Assembly: GCA_003460745.1 (NCBI GenBank)
Contig: QTVU01000003.1
Span: forward strand, 1-64,000
Source: Firmicutes bacterium AM55-24TS
GTDB taxonomy: Bacteria; Bacillota; Clostridia; UBA1381
Reading direction: 5' to 3'
DNA: 64,000 nt
Both the position numbers and the translations under genes were made by a program. The notes under the pieces are model-generated. The model worked only from the letters and a program-made list of their open reading frames with translations, did no database searches and was not told the origin of the DNA. This document shows positions 8,991 to 19,075 of the stretch, one piece after another. Within the stretch, counting starts at the first letter, position 1. The number at the start of each line of letters is the position of its first letter.

Positions 8991-11023
8991 CTAATTCATA
9001 ACAATGTCATCACTGATTATACTTTCGGCACGTTTACGAAGTCCGCTGTACTTTTCGGACTCCAAATGTCTGTCCTCAGCCATAATCTTTTTTGCCGCCT
9101 CCTGCGACATAGCAAGAATATCTCTGTCCTCAAACAGATTCGCAATTCTCATTTCAGGCAAACCGTGTTGACGTGTACCGAAAAAATCACCCGGTCCGCG
9201 AAGTTTCAAATCCTGTTCACTTATATAAAAACCGTCGTTTGAAATACACATAGTTTCCATACGTTTTTTAGTCACTTCATTTTTACCGTGTGCAAATAAT
9301 ATGCAAAATGCCTGTGCATTGCCACGTCCGACACGACCTCTAAGCTGATGAAGTTGCGACAGTCCGAATCGTTCGGCATTTTCGATAACCATAATATTTG
9401 CGTTCGGTACGTTTACGCCGACTTCAATTACCGTTGTCGATACAAGTATGTTAATCTCTCCGCGCACAAACTCGTCCATTACTTCCTCTTTCAGCTTTGC
9501 TTTCATTTTTCCGTGCATAAGACCGATTTTGAACTCAGGAAATATTGTCTGCAACTTTTCTGCAAGCATTTCGGCATTTTGCAAGTCGCTCGTTTCCGTT
9601 TCCTCAATCAACGGACATACAACGTACGCCTGCATACCTGCACTTACGTTTTTTTGTAAAAATGCAAAAATGCGTTTTCGCATACTTTCACCGACTGCGT
9701 ACGTCTTAACGGGCTTTCTTCCCGGCGGTAATTCATCAATAACCGATATATCCAAATCGCCGTACAAAATAAGTGCAAGTGTTCGCGGTATCGGCGTTGC
9801 CGACATAATAAGCATATGCGGATTATTTCCCTTTGCCGCAAGTTTTGCCCTTTGTTCAACGCCAAATCTGTGTTGTTCGTCGGCCACCACAAATGCAAGG
9901 TCATAAAACTCCACCGCGTCTTGAATTATCGCGTGAGTTCCGACAACAACGTCTGCGACGCCTGTCGCAATCAAGTCATATGCACGTCTTTTTTCCGCAG
10001 CTCGCATACTTCCGGTAAGCATTACCACCGTTATACCCGTACCCTTGAAAAATTCAGCCAACGTTTCTGCATGCTGAGTTGCAAGAATTTCAGTCGGTGC
10101 CATCATTGCGGCTTGATGACCGTTTTTTACGGCGGTATAAATTGCCGCCGCCGCAACAGCCGTTTTACCGCTGCCGACATCACCTTGAACAAGTCTGTTC
10201 ATCATCTTACCGCTCTTGCAATCCTTCAAAATTTCATTCAGAGTTTTCTTTTGTGCGTTTGTAAGCGAAAACGGCAGATTATCCGTAAATTCACGCACAC
10301 AATTTATATCTTCAAACACAATACCGTCCTGCGATGTATTTATATCCTTTCTTCCGCTTAACGCAAGCTGAAGCACAAGCAGTTCTTCAAATACAAATCG
10401 TTCTCTTGCAATATTGTAGCTTTCAAAGTTTTCGGGAAAATGTATGTTTTTCATTGCAAAATTAAGCTCTGCAATGTGATATTTTTCTCTTATATCGGAC
10501 GGAATATATTCCTCCATTCGTCCGACTTCCTTTATTGCAAGCTCCATTGTCGACTGTAAAATTTTCTGCGTCAGTCCGCTTGTAAGCGGATAAAGCGGTA
10601 CTATTTTACCCGTAAATCTCTCTTTACCCTCTTGTTCACAAACAGGGTTCACCATTTCAAGTTTACCTCTGTTCTTAGTTACCTTGCCGTATAAAACATA
10701 CTTATCGCCCGTCTTAAACTGATTTTTTACATATCTGTTATTGTACCAAACCACATTCAAAACACCCGATTCGTCCGATACAATCATTGTTGAAATAAGC
10801 ATATTCCGTCTTACTCTTGTTTCTCTGACAGGCGAAAAAACGGTAATGCTCACGCACACCGTTTCTCCCTCGACACAGTCGGCAATATCTTTCTTTTCCG
10901 TTCTGTCCTCATGAGAACGCGGAAAATAGTAAAGTAAATCTTCGACTGTCTTTATTCCTTTTTTTGCGAATAATTCGCTCTTTTCTCGCCGACACCTTTC
11001 AAATATCTTATATCCTTAGGCAT
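8991..11023 (-). CDS. recG: ATP-dependent DNA helicase RecG (one-base frameshift near the 5' end)
   Basis: RecG unwinds branched DNA and regresses stalled forks. The main frame shows the wedge/OB domain, Walker A GDVGSGKT, the DEQH box with HRFGVEQRAKL, motif III SATPIPRT, and the C-terminal helicase lobe with QLRGRVGRG and the TRQHGLPE tail. The N-terminus (MPKDIRYLKGVGEKRA from 11023) lies in another frame. Inserting one G between 10975 and 10976 joins them (AELFAKKGIKTVEDLLYYFPR), giving 678 residues, the usual family length. An internal start would lose the helix-hairpin wedge, so a sequencing deletion is the simplest reading. It follows fakA by 17 nt in the same operon. Confidence 0.9.
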
Positions 11024-11040
11024 ATTCTGACTCCATAATA

Positions 11041-12774
11041 TTATTCTGCGGAAATAATATAGTAGTAAAGCGGCTGACCGCCTTTCTTAAACGAAACTTC
11101 GATTTCATCGTCCGCATACTTTGTTTCAAGTGCTTTAAGCATTACATCTGCCTGCGGTTTCTTGATTTCCTTACCGTAATATACGTTCAAAAATTCAGTA
11201 TCTTCGTCAACCATCTGTGAAACTACCCGGTTAAGTACATCATCAATATCCTTGCCTACAGTTACAATTTTACCCTCAACCATTCCGAGAATATCGTCTT
11301 TTTTAATTTCAATACCGTCGATTTCCGTATCACGAACGGCATAAGTAAGCTGACCCGATGTAACTCTGCCGATAGCCTTATTCATAGCCTTTTCATTAGC
11401 CTCTGCCGACTTTTTATCATTAAATTCCACCATTGCACTTATACACTGCGGAACTGACTTTGACGGAATTACAACGATTTTCTTATCCTCAACAAGTTCT
11501 GTGGCTTGATTTGCGGCCATAATAATATTTTTATTGTTCGGGAACACATAAACCGTCTTTGCCTTGACACGTTTTACGGCTTTCAAAATATCGTCCGTAC
11601 TCGGATTCATTGTTTGTCCGCCCTCAATAACTCTGTCAACGCCAAGGTCTTTAAGAATATTTGTAATCCCCTTACCCATACATACCGCTACAAAACCGTA
11701 ATCCTTTAATTCAACAGGTGCTTTCTGTTTAGGAGCTTTTTTAGGCTTTTCAGTCTTTTTCTCCGCCTTAACTTCCGCTGTTTTAACTTCGGCATTTTCC
11801 GAAGTCTGTTCATTACTTCCGTCAATAATAGACTTGTGCTGATGCTTCATATTATCTATTTTTAAATTAATCATTTCACCGAGTTTTATAGCCTCTTCAA
11901 GCACAAAACCCGGATGATTTGTATGAATATGCACCTTTACGATTTCATCATCGTCAATTACAAGCATACAGTCACCCTTTGGGGCAATAGTATCTCTGAA
12001 CGTACTTACGCTAAGACCTTTTTGCTTTTTCTCAACGATAAATTCCGTACAATATTTAAACTTTATATCTTCTGTCTTAATTGCCTCTTGTGACTTTTTC
12101 TTTACGGGAGCAGTCTGCGTTTCAAGTGCTTCGCCTTGTCTTTCAACAACATTACCGCTCTTTAGATAATACAGTGCACCCTCAAGCACAAACATCCAGC
12201 CTTGACCGCCTGCGTCAACAACGCCTGCCTGTCTTAATGCCGGTAACATTTGAGTTGTCTTTTGAAGTGCCTTGTTACCTCTTTCAATAGCACTCTCCAT
12301 TACGTCAATAATGTTTTCGTTTGTATTTGCGGCAAGCTGTGCACCTGTTGCGACTTCACGCGAAACAGTAAGAATTGTACCCTCTGTCGGCTTCATTACC
12401 GCCTTATATGCCGCATCCGAGCCGTCTTTTAAAGCAACTGCAAGTTCTTCCGCATTACATTCTGTTTTGCCTTTAAGGCTCTTTGATATACCTCTGAAAA
12501 ACTGTGACAGGATAACACCTGAGTTACCTCTTGCACCTCTTAGAGTTGCGAATGACATTGTATCAGCCGCTTTTGTAAGAGTTGTGTCGCCTTTTTTCAA
12601 AAGTTCAGTCGCCATAGCCGTTGCGGTAAGCGACATATTTGTACCTGTATCGCCGTCCGGTACCGGGAAAACGTTAAGTTCATCAACAGTTTTTTTGTTA
12701 TTATATAAATTATTTGCTCCGCTTATAATCATTTGAGCAAATGTGTTTCCGTTAAGCGTATTAATTTTAATCAC
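11041..12774 (-). CDS. fakA: Fatty acid kinase ATP-binding subunit FakA (YloV/DAK2 family)
   Basis: FakA phosphorylates fatty acids held by a FakB (DegV) partner so that exogenous chains enter phospholipid synthesis. The 577-residue protein has an N-terminal DAK2 kinase domain with the Mg-ATP motif DELNVFPVPDGDTGTNMS (about 31-48) and RGARGNSGVILSQ (about 80-90). A middle domain follows, then a Lys/Glu-rich linker (about 305-345) and a C-terminal domain typical of YloV. No fakB is in the window. The arrangement asp23-fakA-recG is conserved in Firmicutes. The gene starts 12 nt after the upstream Asp23-family gene. Confidence 0.93.
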   Translation of the reverse strand: MIKINTLNGNTFAQMIISGANNLYNNKKTVDELNVFPVPDGDTGTNMSLTATAMATELLKKGDTTLTKAADTMSFATLRGARGNSGVILSQFFRGISKSLKGKTECNAEELAVALKDGSDAAYKAVMKPTEGTILTVSREVATGAQLAANTNENIIDVMESAIERGNKALQKTTQMLPALRQAGVVDAGGQGWMFVLEGALYYLKSGNVVERQGEALETQTAPVKKKSQEAIKTEDIKFKYCTEFIVEKKQKGLSVSTFRDTIAPKGDCMLVIDDDEIVKVHIHTNHPGFVLEEAIKLGEMINLKIDNMKHQHKSIIDGSNEQTSENAEVKTAEVKAEKKTEKPKKAPKQKAPVELKDYGFVAVCMGKGITNILKDLGVDRVIEGGQTMNPSTDDILKAVKRVKAKTVYVFPNNKNIIMAANQATELVEDKKIVVIPSKSVPQCISAMVEFNDKKSAEANEKAMNKAIGRVTSGQLTYAVRDTEIDGIEIKKDDILGMVEGKIVTVGKDIDDVLNRVVSQMVDEDTEFLNVYYGKEIKKPQADVMLKALETKYADDEIEVSFKKGGQPLYYYIISAE

Positions 12775-12786
12775 CCCTAATCAGTT

Positions 12787-13140
12787 TTAGTCAACACGGA
12801 CACCTTCAACACGAACATTAATTCTGTTCACTTTAATTCCAACTGTATTTTCGATAGTATATCTGACTCTGTTCACAATACTTTTACATATTGTATTAAT
12901 ATTTATGCCGTACTCAACGATAAGATGTATTTCTACGATAACTCCGCCTTCTTCAACTGTTATGCTGATACCTTTAGTCATACTGTCAGGCTTTAGGAGG
13001 TTTACGATTCCGTCTTTTTTATTTCTCGACGCCATTCCGACAACGCCGTAACACTTTGTCGCAACCGCACCCGCAATTTCAGAGATAACGTTGTTTGAAA
13101 TGGTTACCTCGCCTAAATCACCACTTGTTTTAAGTACCAT
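12787..13140 (-). CDS. Asp23/Gls24 family protein (YloU-like)
   Basis: A small protein of the Asp23 family (DUF322), with the hallmark LGEVTISNNVISEIAGAVATKCYGVVGMA and a C-terminal VRYTIENTVGIKVNRINVRVEGV. Family members are membrane-proximal alkaline-stress proteins, and the YloU branch sits upstream of fakA in many Firmicutes, as here. The start is uncertain: GAAAGG lies 13 nt before the ATG at 13140 but only one base before an in-frame ATG at 13152. A TTG at 13176 has no RBS. Function beyond family membership is unknown. Confidence 0.85.
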   Translation of the reverse strand: MVLKTSGDLGEVTISNNVISEIAGAVATKCYGVVGMASRNKKDGIVNLLKPDSMTKGISITVEEGGVIVEIHLIVEYGININTICKSIVNRVRYTIENTVGIKVNRINVRVEGVRVD

Positions 13141-13193
13141 CGCTCTATTCATTCCTTTCAATTCAAAATAATCCAAAATATCTATATATCTTT

Positions 13194-13222
13194 ATTGTAC
13201 TATAAAATTCAAAAATAGTAAA
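13194..13222 (-). promoter_or_regulatory. Promoter of the asp23-fakA-recG operon
   Basis: On the minus strand TTTACT (13217-13222) and TACAAT (13194-13199) are separated by 17 bp, about 55 bp upstream of the Asp23 start. Confidence 0.5.
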
Positions 13223-13244
13223 TACCATTTTGAAAAAAAGGCAC

Positions 13245-13273
13245 TTGCATTGACTTAAAATAAATTATATAAT
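13245..13273 (+). promoter_or_regulatory. Promoter of the tyrosine recombinase gene
   Basis: TTGCAT (13245-13250) and TATAAT (13268-13273) with a 17-bp spacer. Transcription would begin just before the hairpins at 13279-13325, giving a leader of about 80 nt. Confidence 0.6.
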
Positions 13274-13278
13274 AAAAA

Positions 13279-13325
13279 GGAGCCTGCCGAGGCTCCAAAA
13301 ATCACATCTTGCGATGTAATTTTTA
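13279..13325 (+). repeat. Fragment of the dispersed hairpin repeat in the recombinase leader
   Basis: GGAGCC/GGCTCC (13279-13284, 13291-13296) forms a hairpin like the first stem of the dispersed repeat. It is followed by a second stem, ACATC-TTGC-GATGT flanked by A- and T-runs (13297-13325), identical in core sequence to copy B at 23207. The second stem with its T-tract resembles an intrinsic terminator inside the recombinase leader and may attenuate it. Confidence 0.6.
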
Positions 13326-13359
13326 AATATTTTGAAAGATAAATCAGAGGTTATATATT

Positions 13360-14406
13360 ATGAGCAAACATTCAAAATTAATGAATTTTCTTTCGGGTAT
13401 GCCGGATTTTGTTTTTGACTATATCGAAATTGCGTATAACGGCGAAAGCATTAATACACAAATCGGTTACAGTATAGATATAAAAACATTTTTGGAATAT
13501 CTGCAAAAATTCAATTTCAGTTATATAGAAAAAATTGAAGATTTCACGGTAGCTGATATGGAGAAAGTTACGCTCCGTGATTTAAACGCTTTTACGGCGT
13601 ATCTAAAAGAATACGAAACCGACACCGTTTCGATTGACGGCAAACACATTAAACGAATCCGCCACAACAGTGCTTACGGCATAAACCGTAAACTTTCGGG
13701 AATACGTGGACTGTTTTCGTATCTTTACAAAAACGACTTGATTTCTCAAAACGTAACGGATAAGTTAGATTTTAAAAAACTGCATCAAAAAATGAAACGT
13801 CCGCTTACATCACAAGAAACCGTCAACCTTCTTGACGTGATATATAACGGTGAAAAATATTATACAGGTCGTGACCTTACGGAATACAAGAACAGAAAAA
13901 AACGTGATATTGCACTTTTTACCGCATATCTCGGTACAGGCTGTCGTGTGAGTGAACTTATCAACCTTGATATTCGTGACGTGTGCTTTGATACCTCGTC
14001 ATTCGTTGTCACCCGTAAAGGCGGTGACGAACAGGAAATATTTATGCCTGTTCAAGTGGAAAACGAATTGTTTACATATATGCAGGAACGTGTTGAAAAC
14101 GAAAAAGCAAAAGACGACGCACTTTTTATCAGCCGTCTCGGTAAACGTATGACCGCACAAGGTGTTGAAAAAGTGCTGAAAAAATATTGTGCAACTGTCG
14201 GTATATACGACCCCGACAAAGCACGTCCGCACGCATTAAGACGTACATTCGCCTGTAACCTTATTGCCGACGGCATTGATATAAAAATGGTTGCGGAGCT
14301 TATGGGACATAAAAATATTGAAGTAACCCACAAATACTACACTCAATACGCAATCGAAAAACGTAAAGAGGTTATGCAGAATTTTGATATTACGGGAAAT
14401 CGATAA
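13360..14406 (+). CDS. Tyrosine recombinase (XerC/XerD-like integrase family)
   Basis: A 348-residue site-specific recombinase with an N-terminal SAM-like core-binding domain (about 15-135) and a C-terminal catalytic domain. The full catalytic set is visible: Arg196 (GCRVSEL), Lys220 (TRKGG), His291 and Arg294 (PHALRRTF), His317 (LMGHKN) and Tyr327 (HKYYTQY). It is longer than typical XerC/D (about 300) and has no neighbouring phage, transposon or rRNA genes. Its role (chromosome dimer resolution, inversion switch or remnant integrase) cannot be settled here. It has its own promoter and a terminator shared with the convergent gene. Confidence 0.85.
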   Translation: MSKHSKLMNFLSGMPDFVFDYIEIAYNGESINTQIGYSIDIKTFLEYLQKFNFSYIEKIEDFTVADMEKVTLRDLNAFTAYLKEYETDTVSIDGKHIKRIRHNSAYGINRKLSGIRGLFSYLYKNDLISQNVTDKLDFKKLHQKMKRPLTSQETVNLLDVIYNGEKYYTGRDLTEYKNRKKRDIALFTAYLGTGCRVSELINLDIRDVCFDTSSFVVTRKGGDEQEIFMPVQVENELFTYMQERVENEKAKDDALFISRLGKRMTAQGVEKVLKKYCATVGIYDPDKARPHALRRTFACNLIADGIDIKMVAELMGHKNIEVTHKYYTQYAIEKRKEVMQNFDITGNR

Positions 14407-14420
14407 AAAATTGAATACAT

Positions 14421-14454
14421 AAAAAAAATACACACTCCGCAGAGTGTGTATTTT
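14421..14454. terminator. Bidirectional terminator between recombinase and secreted SGNH protein
   Basis: TACACACTC (14429-14437) pairs with GAGTGTGTA (14442-14450), with an A-run before and a T-run after, so it can act on both converging transcripts. Confidence 0.8.
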
Positions 14455-14467
14455 AATTTGTTCAAGA

Positions 14468-17400
14468 TTATTTAACTTGAAGTGTTACTGTTTGACCTTC
14501 TGAATCTTTCATTTGATAAGCTTGTGTATTAATCTTCAAGCCCTTTAGTGTTTCTGCCAATTCAGCATTTTCAGTATCATTTTGTGCATCATAGATTGCC
14601 TGTGCAACAAGTGACGCATTCTTCATAGCACCGAAATATGAAAGGTGAAGATCGTCTTGCTGTGCTCCGCTAAAGTAAACATTGAAGTTCTTTGACCAGT
14701 ATTCCTTATTTGAGCCTGATGCTGTGTAATCAGCATATCCAAGACCTGAAAGGTTTACACCTAAAACGCCTTTTTCCTTAGCTACTTCAAGAATCTTAGG
14801 ACCGAACTTAACGTCTGCCTTATTTGTATCACCACGAGCCGCACCAAAGTTTGGTGTTGACAGAATCAATGTGATACCTGCTTTTTCACAATCGTCTGCA
14901 ATTTCTTCAAGAGCAGTTGCCATCTTAGCCTCACTACTGTAGTTTGCATCATTGTAACCACATTCCATAATCATGTAGTCACCGGCTTTTGCATTAGCCA
15001 ATACACCAGGGAATGTGCTTGCCTGCAAGCCTGTTGCATAGTTACCGCTTTCTGCAAGGTTAGTTACATTCAAGTCTGATGAGATGAACTTATCCATAAC
15101 TTGGCCCCAACCTGTTTGAGCGTCACCGGCTGTCGGAATACCGTCACCGTCTTCGTCGGCAAATGTGCCGTAGTAGTTTGATACAAGTGAGTCACCCAAG
15201 ATATATACATGAGTCTTTCTCGGAATAATTGAAGGTGCTTTCTTAACAACGATTGAATCCATATTTGAATCATTATCCTTCATTGTTACAACCGCACTGC
15301 CGCCTTCAACCTTAACGTCCTTAGCTGTGTAAGTAGAACCCGAAGTTGCTCTGCCCTTACCGTATTGGTCAACGTTCTGACCTACCATATTACCGTTTAC
15401 GAATATATCGGCTCTTGTACCGTTTGACTTCTTAAATGTAAAGTCATACAAACCGTCGCATAGAGGAATTGTCTTACCTGCCGCTACATTACCAACACTT
15501 GTGTATGAATAAATCGGAGATACTTCATACTTAGCAGCACCTGTCATATCAACAGTTACTTTACCGTCTGTTGACTTTGTTTCTGTTTGATTAACAAGTA
15601 CGCCGTCAGCTGTTGCTGTTGTTACACGATACTGTGTATCTGCCGCATAATTTGCAAGCTTTGTTACATCAACTTCAACATTGCCTGTTGCCTCTCCCGA
15701 TTCACTGTACTTAGCAACTGTTGCAGTCTTAGTTTCTGTCTTTGTCTTACCAGGGTTACCTACTGTAACTGAAACTGTGTAGCTGCCAAGTTTACCTGTT
15801 GTTGTTACAACACCTGTAGCTGAATCTATCGTTGCAATATCACTGCCGTCTGTTATAGCATAAGTAACAGCCATCGGTGATTCGTCACCGTATTGGTCAA
15901 TGATATTCTTTGCTTGATATGTTACTTTGTCACCGGCATTGACTGCTACCGGGCCTTCAATATCAAATGATTTTACTTCTGCAAAATCCTTAATTGTAAC
16001 TTCATGAGTTGCTTTCTTAGGTGTTTCTGTTGTGCTTAGACTGCTTGTATAAGAAACAACTGCAACTGTATCTGCCGCAACTGTATCTGCAACTGAAAGG
16101 ACACCCTTTTGGTCGATTGTTACACCGTCAATCGGACTACCGCTTGCATCTGCTACTGACCAAGTATATGTTTCACCTTCTGAAAGTGAGAAGATTGAAC
16201 CCTTAAATGTCTTTGTTGCTGTAGTACCCGAAACCTTAGCAAGTTGACTGTCACCGACAATTTCAACTTCTGCTACATCAGAATCTGAAATAACAAGATT
16301 TGTAAGTGTACACAATCTTTCGTTCGGAACACCTGCACCGCCTGTCATTACAATCTTAGCAATATCATTAACTGTACCTACTTCATATTCTGCCAAAGTA
16401 GTACCGTTGTAGCTTAGAATTGCTGATGTAACGCCTGATGCATCTGTCTTTAGAACAAATGTAGCACTTGATTTTTCACCAAGTTCACCCATCTTACCTA
16501 TTTCAGTACCTGTATATGCCTTATCTACAACAGAGTAATCTTTGACAACGCTTGAACCGGCAAAGTCAATATCAATTACCGCTGTTCCTTCTGAGTTTAG
16601 GAACTTCAAGCTTCTTTCTTGTGCACTGATGTTCTTTACAGTCATAATATTATCGAACGTAATCATCTTTGCACTGCCTGCTTTTAGTTCAACCGGTGTA
16701 GGCAATGTAATTTCTGTTGTTGCCTTTCCGCCCACACTTGCCGGCCATACTATTGAATTAACACCGTTTACTGTTTCCATTCTCGGTGTACCGTATGTTG
16801 CTTCACCTGTACCCGGTTCATAGAAATCGTATCCGTATACAGTAACTGTTCTTTCTACGCTGATTGCAGGATTTGACGCAGATGCTACTGTAAGCTTAAC
16901 TTCCTGTGTACGTGATGTACCAACGTTTGGTGTAATTGACAATCCTTCTATTGCAGCCTTTGTGTCATCAGATGTCAATGTATATGTATTTTCACCTGTG
17001 AAGTCATTGCCGTATTGGTCTTTTACATTTGCAACAGAATATGTTGCCGCCGTTCCGTCTTTAATAACTGCCGGGCCGGCAATATCCCATGTTGTTGCTC
17101 TTGCTGTGTTATGAATATGAATTGTTTTTTCAGCTGTTACGTTTGTACCCTTAACAGTTGCTCTTACAACTACATCAACACCGTTATCGTCTGTAAGCGG
17201 ATATTGAGGTGTAAGTGTAATAACGCCGTCATTGCCGATTGAAATTGTATCAGGCTGACCAGGAAGTGACCATTCAACTTCTGCGTTATCCATTACAAGA
17301 CCTGCATTATCATATATTGTTGCAGTGAATGCTTTTGAAGTTGCGGTTCCGCTTGTAGGAAGATAGATATAATCTTCTCCTCCGCCTAATTCTGCTTTTG

Positions 17401-18844
17401 TTGCAACTGCTTCGCCAACATATTCAAGAACTAAATCTTTATCATTAGTAACTTCCGTAGTTTCCAATTTAGCAGTTGAAACAGGTTTCATTCCTTGAGT
17501 AGAATCCCAAAGCATATACTTTTCTGTGCAACCTGTTTTTTCAACCGGATCAACAGTGTATGTACCGTTTTGAATATCTACATCTGTTGTTGTGACGCTG
17601 TCAAGAGTCTTGTCAGCCTTGTAATAAGCGTGTACAAGAGTTGCTTTGTTTACATCTGACGCAATATTTTCAAATTTATAAACACTGCTTGTTTCGCCTG
17701 ATTTTGCCACAGTCACTTTGCCTGTCAAAGCCTTGTGCTTTGCAAGTTTTAATGTATAATCATATGTACCCGGAAGATAATATGCCTCTACTTTACCGTT
17801 CGCAGGAACAGTATATGTATCATTGCCGATTGCAAGAGTTGCACCTTCAACCGATTCACCGTCTTTGTTTGATTTTACATTAAATGTAACCTTTTCTCTG
17901 TCAACTGTTTTTGCTGTAAAGTCATCAATAAAGAAAGGTCTGTCCCAATCTTTTTTCTGATCATATTCAATAGCAATTTCGCCGATATTACTGCCTGAGG
18001 CAAATTCAGCTGTTGTATTACCCAATGTAACTTCTCCGCCATTTTCATTAAATGTCACATATGCGCTGATGTCTGTATATTTACTGTCTGAAAATGCCGA
18101 ATAGCTTGCATCTTTAACTTCATCACCTACTACAAGTGCTATTCTTCTTGCCCAATCACTGCCACCGCTTGTGACTCTGAATTTGAACAATTCTGTGCCG
18201 TCAGTTGACTTAAATACCATGTCCCAAGTTGCTGTATTTTGCATAAAGCTCTTAACCGAACCTGCTTTAAATGTCATTTTAACATCTTTTGTTTTACTAC
18301 CCATTCCGTTCGGAACTTTAAGAATGCTCTTTCCGTCATTAGCAGTAAGAGATAGTGCTTTGTTTGTACCTCCCCAGTCATTTCCGATAACTACATCCCA
18401 TTTGTAACCGTTACCGTCAACAGCACTTTCACCGTCAAAGTTTTCGCTGATGTCCACACTGCCGTCCCATGACGGGTCAACTGTAGGAGCAGCTGTCGGT
18501 GCCTCTGTAGGCGCTGTTGTAGCCTCTGCTGCTTCTGCTGTTGCAGTAGGTGCTGTTGTAGCCTCTGCTGCTTCTGCTGTTGCAGTAGGTGCTGTTGTTG
18601 CCTCTGCTGCTTCCGCTGTTGCAGTCGGCGCTGTTGTTGCCTCTGTTGCTTCTGTTGTTGCAGTCGGCGCTGTTGTAGCAACAGTTGAATCTCCCGCATT
18701 TTCTGCGTCAAACATAGTTATTCCGCTGTCAAAAACATCGAACAAACTGTCTTTTGAATTTACAGGAGCCGCAAAGCTCGTAAATGCAGAAGTTATCATT
18801 GACACTGCGATTGCCAATGACAATATTTTCTTTTTGTTACTCAT
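14468..18844 (-). CDS. Large secreted multidomain protein with Ig-like domains and a C-terminal SGNH esterase domain
   Basis: This 1458-residue exported protein has a signal peptide (MSNKKKILSLAIAVSMITSA...SFA) and a low-complexity linker with four 13-residue TTAPTATAEAAEA-type repeats (about 55-120). Beta-sandwich domains follow, with several bacterial Ig-like segments recognisable by repeated DQYG motifs. The C-terminal SGNH hydrolase domain of about 230 residues has blocks GDSLVSNYYG, NLAESG, ECGYNDANY and catalytic DDLH. It resembles rhamnogalacturonan acetylesterases (CE12-like), so it probably deacetylates pectin outside the cell. No LPXTG or SLH anchor is seen. The start at 18844 is supported by GAGGGAG 7 nt upstream. 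Confidence 0.85.
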   Translation of the reverse strand: MSNKKKILSLAIAVSMITSAFTSFAAPVNSKDSLFDVFDSGITMFDAENAGDSTVATTAPTATTEATEATTAPTATAEAAEATTAPTATAEAAEATTAPTATAEAAEATTAPTEAPTAAPTVDPSWDGSVDISENFDGESAVDGNGYKWDVVIGNDWGGTNKALSLTANDGKSILKVPNGMGSKTKDVKMTFKAGSVKSFMQNTATWDMVFKSTDGTELFKFRVTSGGSDWARRIALVVGDEVKDASYSAFSDSKYTDISAYVTFNENGGEVTLGNTTAEFASGSNIGEIAIEYDQKKDWDRPFFIDDFTAKTVDREKVTFNVKSNKDGESVEGATLAIGNDTYTVPANGKVEAYYLPGTYDYTLKLAKHKALTGKVTVAKSGETSSVYKFENIASDVNKATLVHAYYKADKTLDSVTTTDVDIQNGTYTVDPVEKTGCTEKYMLWDSTQGMKPVSTAKLETTEVTNDKDLVLEYVGEAVATKAELGGGEDYIYLPTSGTATSKAFTATIYDNAGLVMDNAEVEWSLPGQPDTISIGNDGVITLTPQYPLTDDNGVDVVVRATVKGTNVTAEKTIHIHNTARATTWDIAGPAVIKDGTAATYSVANVKDQYGNDFTGENTYTLTSDDTKAAIEGLSITPNVGTSRTQEVKLTVASASNPAISVERTVTVYGYDFYEPGTGEATYGTPRMETVNGVNSIVWPASVGGKATTEITLPTPVELKAGSAKMITFDNIMTVKNISAQERSLKFLNSEGTAVIDIDFAGSSVVKDYSVVDKAYTGTEIGKMGELGEKSSATFVLKTDASGVTSAILSYNGTTLAEYEVGTVNDIAKIVMTGGAGVPNERLCTLTNLVISDSDVAEVEIVGDSQLAKVSGTTATKTFKGSIFSLSEGETYTWSVADASGSPIDGVTIDQKGVLSVADTVAADTVAVVSYTSSLSTTETPKKATHEVTIKDFAEVKSFDIEGPVAVNAGDKVTYQAKNIIDQYGDESPMAVTYAITDGSDIATIDSATGVVTTTGKLGSYTVSVTVGNPGKTKTETKTATVAKYSESGEATGNVEVDVTKLANYAADTQYRVTTATADGVLVNQTETKSTDGKVTVDMTGAAKYEVSPIYSYTSVGNVAAGKTIPLCDGLYDFTFKKSNGTRADIFVNGNMVGQNVDQYGKGRATSGSTYTAKDVKVEGGSAVVTMKDNDSNMDSIVVKKAPSIIPRKTHVYILGDSLVSNYYGTFADEDGDGIPTAGDAQTGWGQVMDKFISSDLNVTNLAESGNYATGLQASTFPGVLANAKAGDYMIMECGYNDANYSSEAKMATALEEIADDCEKAGITLILSTPNFGAARGDTNKADVKFGPKILEVAKEKGVLGVNLSGLGYADYTASGSNKEYWSKNFNVYFSGAQQDDLHLSYFGAMKNASLVAQAIYDAQNDTENAELAETLKGLKINTQAYQMKDSEGQTVTLQVK
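18510..18690 (-). repeat. 39-bp tandem coding repeats (Thr/Ala/Pro/Glu linker)
   Basis: About four near-identical 39-bp units encode the TTAPTATAEAAEA linker. Copies differ mainly at silent positions. Such linkers often vary in copy number by slippage and are usually surface-exposed spacers. Confidence 0.8.
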
Positions 18845-18910
18845 GTGCTTTCTCCCTCTCTTTCTGATTTTTACACGACAAACCATCGCATAATACAACA
18901 TGATAGATAT

Positions 18911-18939
18911 ATTATACATCATTTACTATTTTTTTTCAA
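18911..18939 (-). promoter_or_regulatory. Promoter of the large secreted SGNH protein
   Basis: On the minus strand TTGAAA (18934-18939) and TATAAT (18911-18916) with a 17-bp spacer, about 70 bp upstream of the start. Confidence 0.7.
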
Positions 18940-19010
18940 TAGTATTTCTACGACTAAAATATTATCACTGATTTTTAAACATTATTTGTTACCTATATTT
19001 TTATAAGATA

Positions 19011-19039
19011 TTGATTTTATATCGTTTTTCCCTTATAAT
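19011..19039 (+). promoter_or_regulatory. Promoter of azlCD
   Basis: TTGATT (19011-19016) and TATAAT (19034-19039) with a 17-bp spacer, about 36 bp before the azlC start codon. Confidence 0.7.
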
Positions 19040-19075
19040 AATAAGTAATAAAACAATTCGGAGTGATAAAATATT

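Noticed and set aside
18450..18893. A 147-codon frame rich in Ala and Val opposite the secreted SGNH protein
   Set aside because: It is the antisense of the 39-bp repeat linker and signal peptide; its composition is a by-product of the repeats and there is no independent support.
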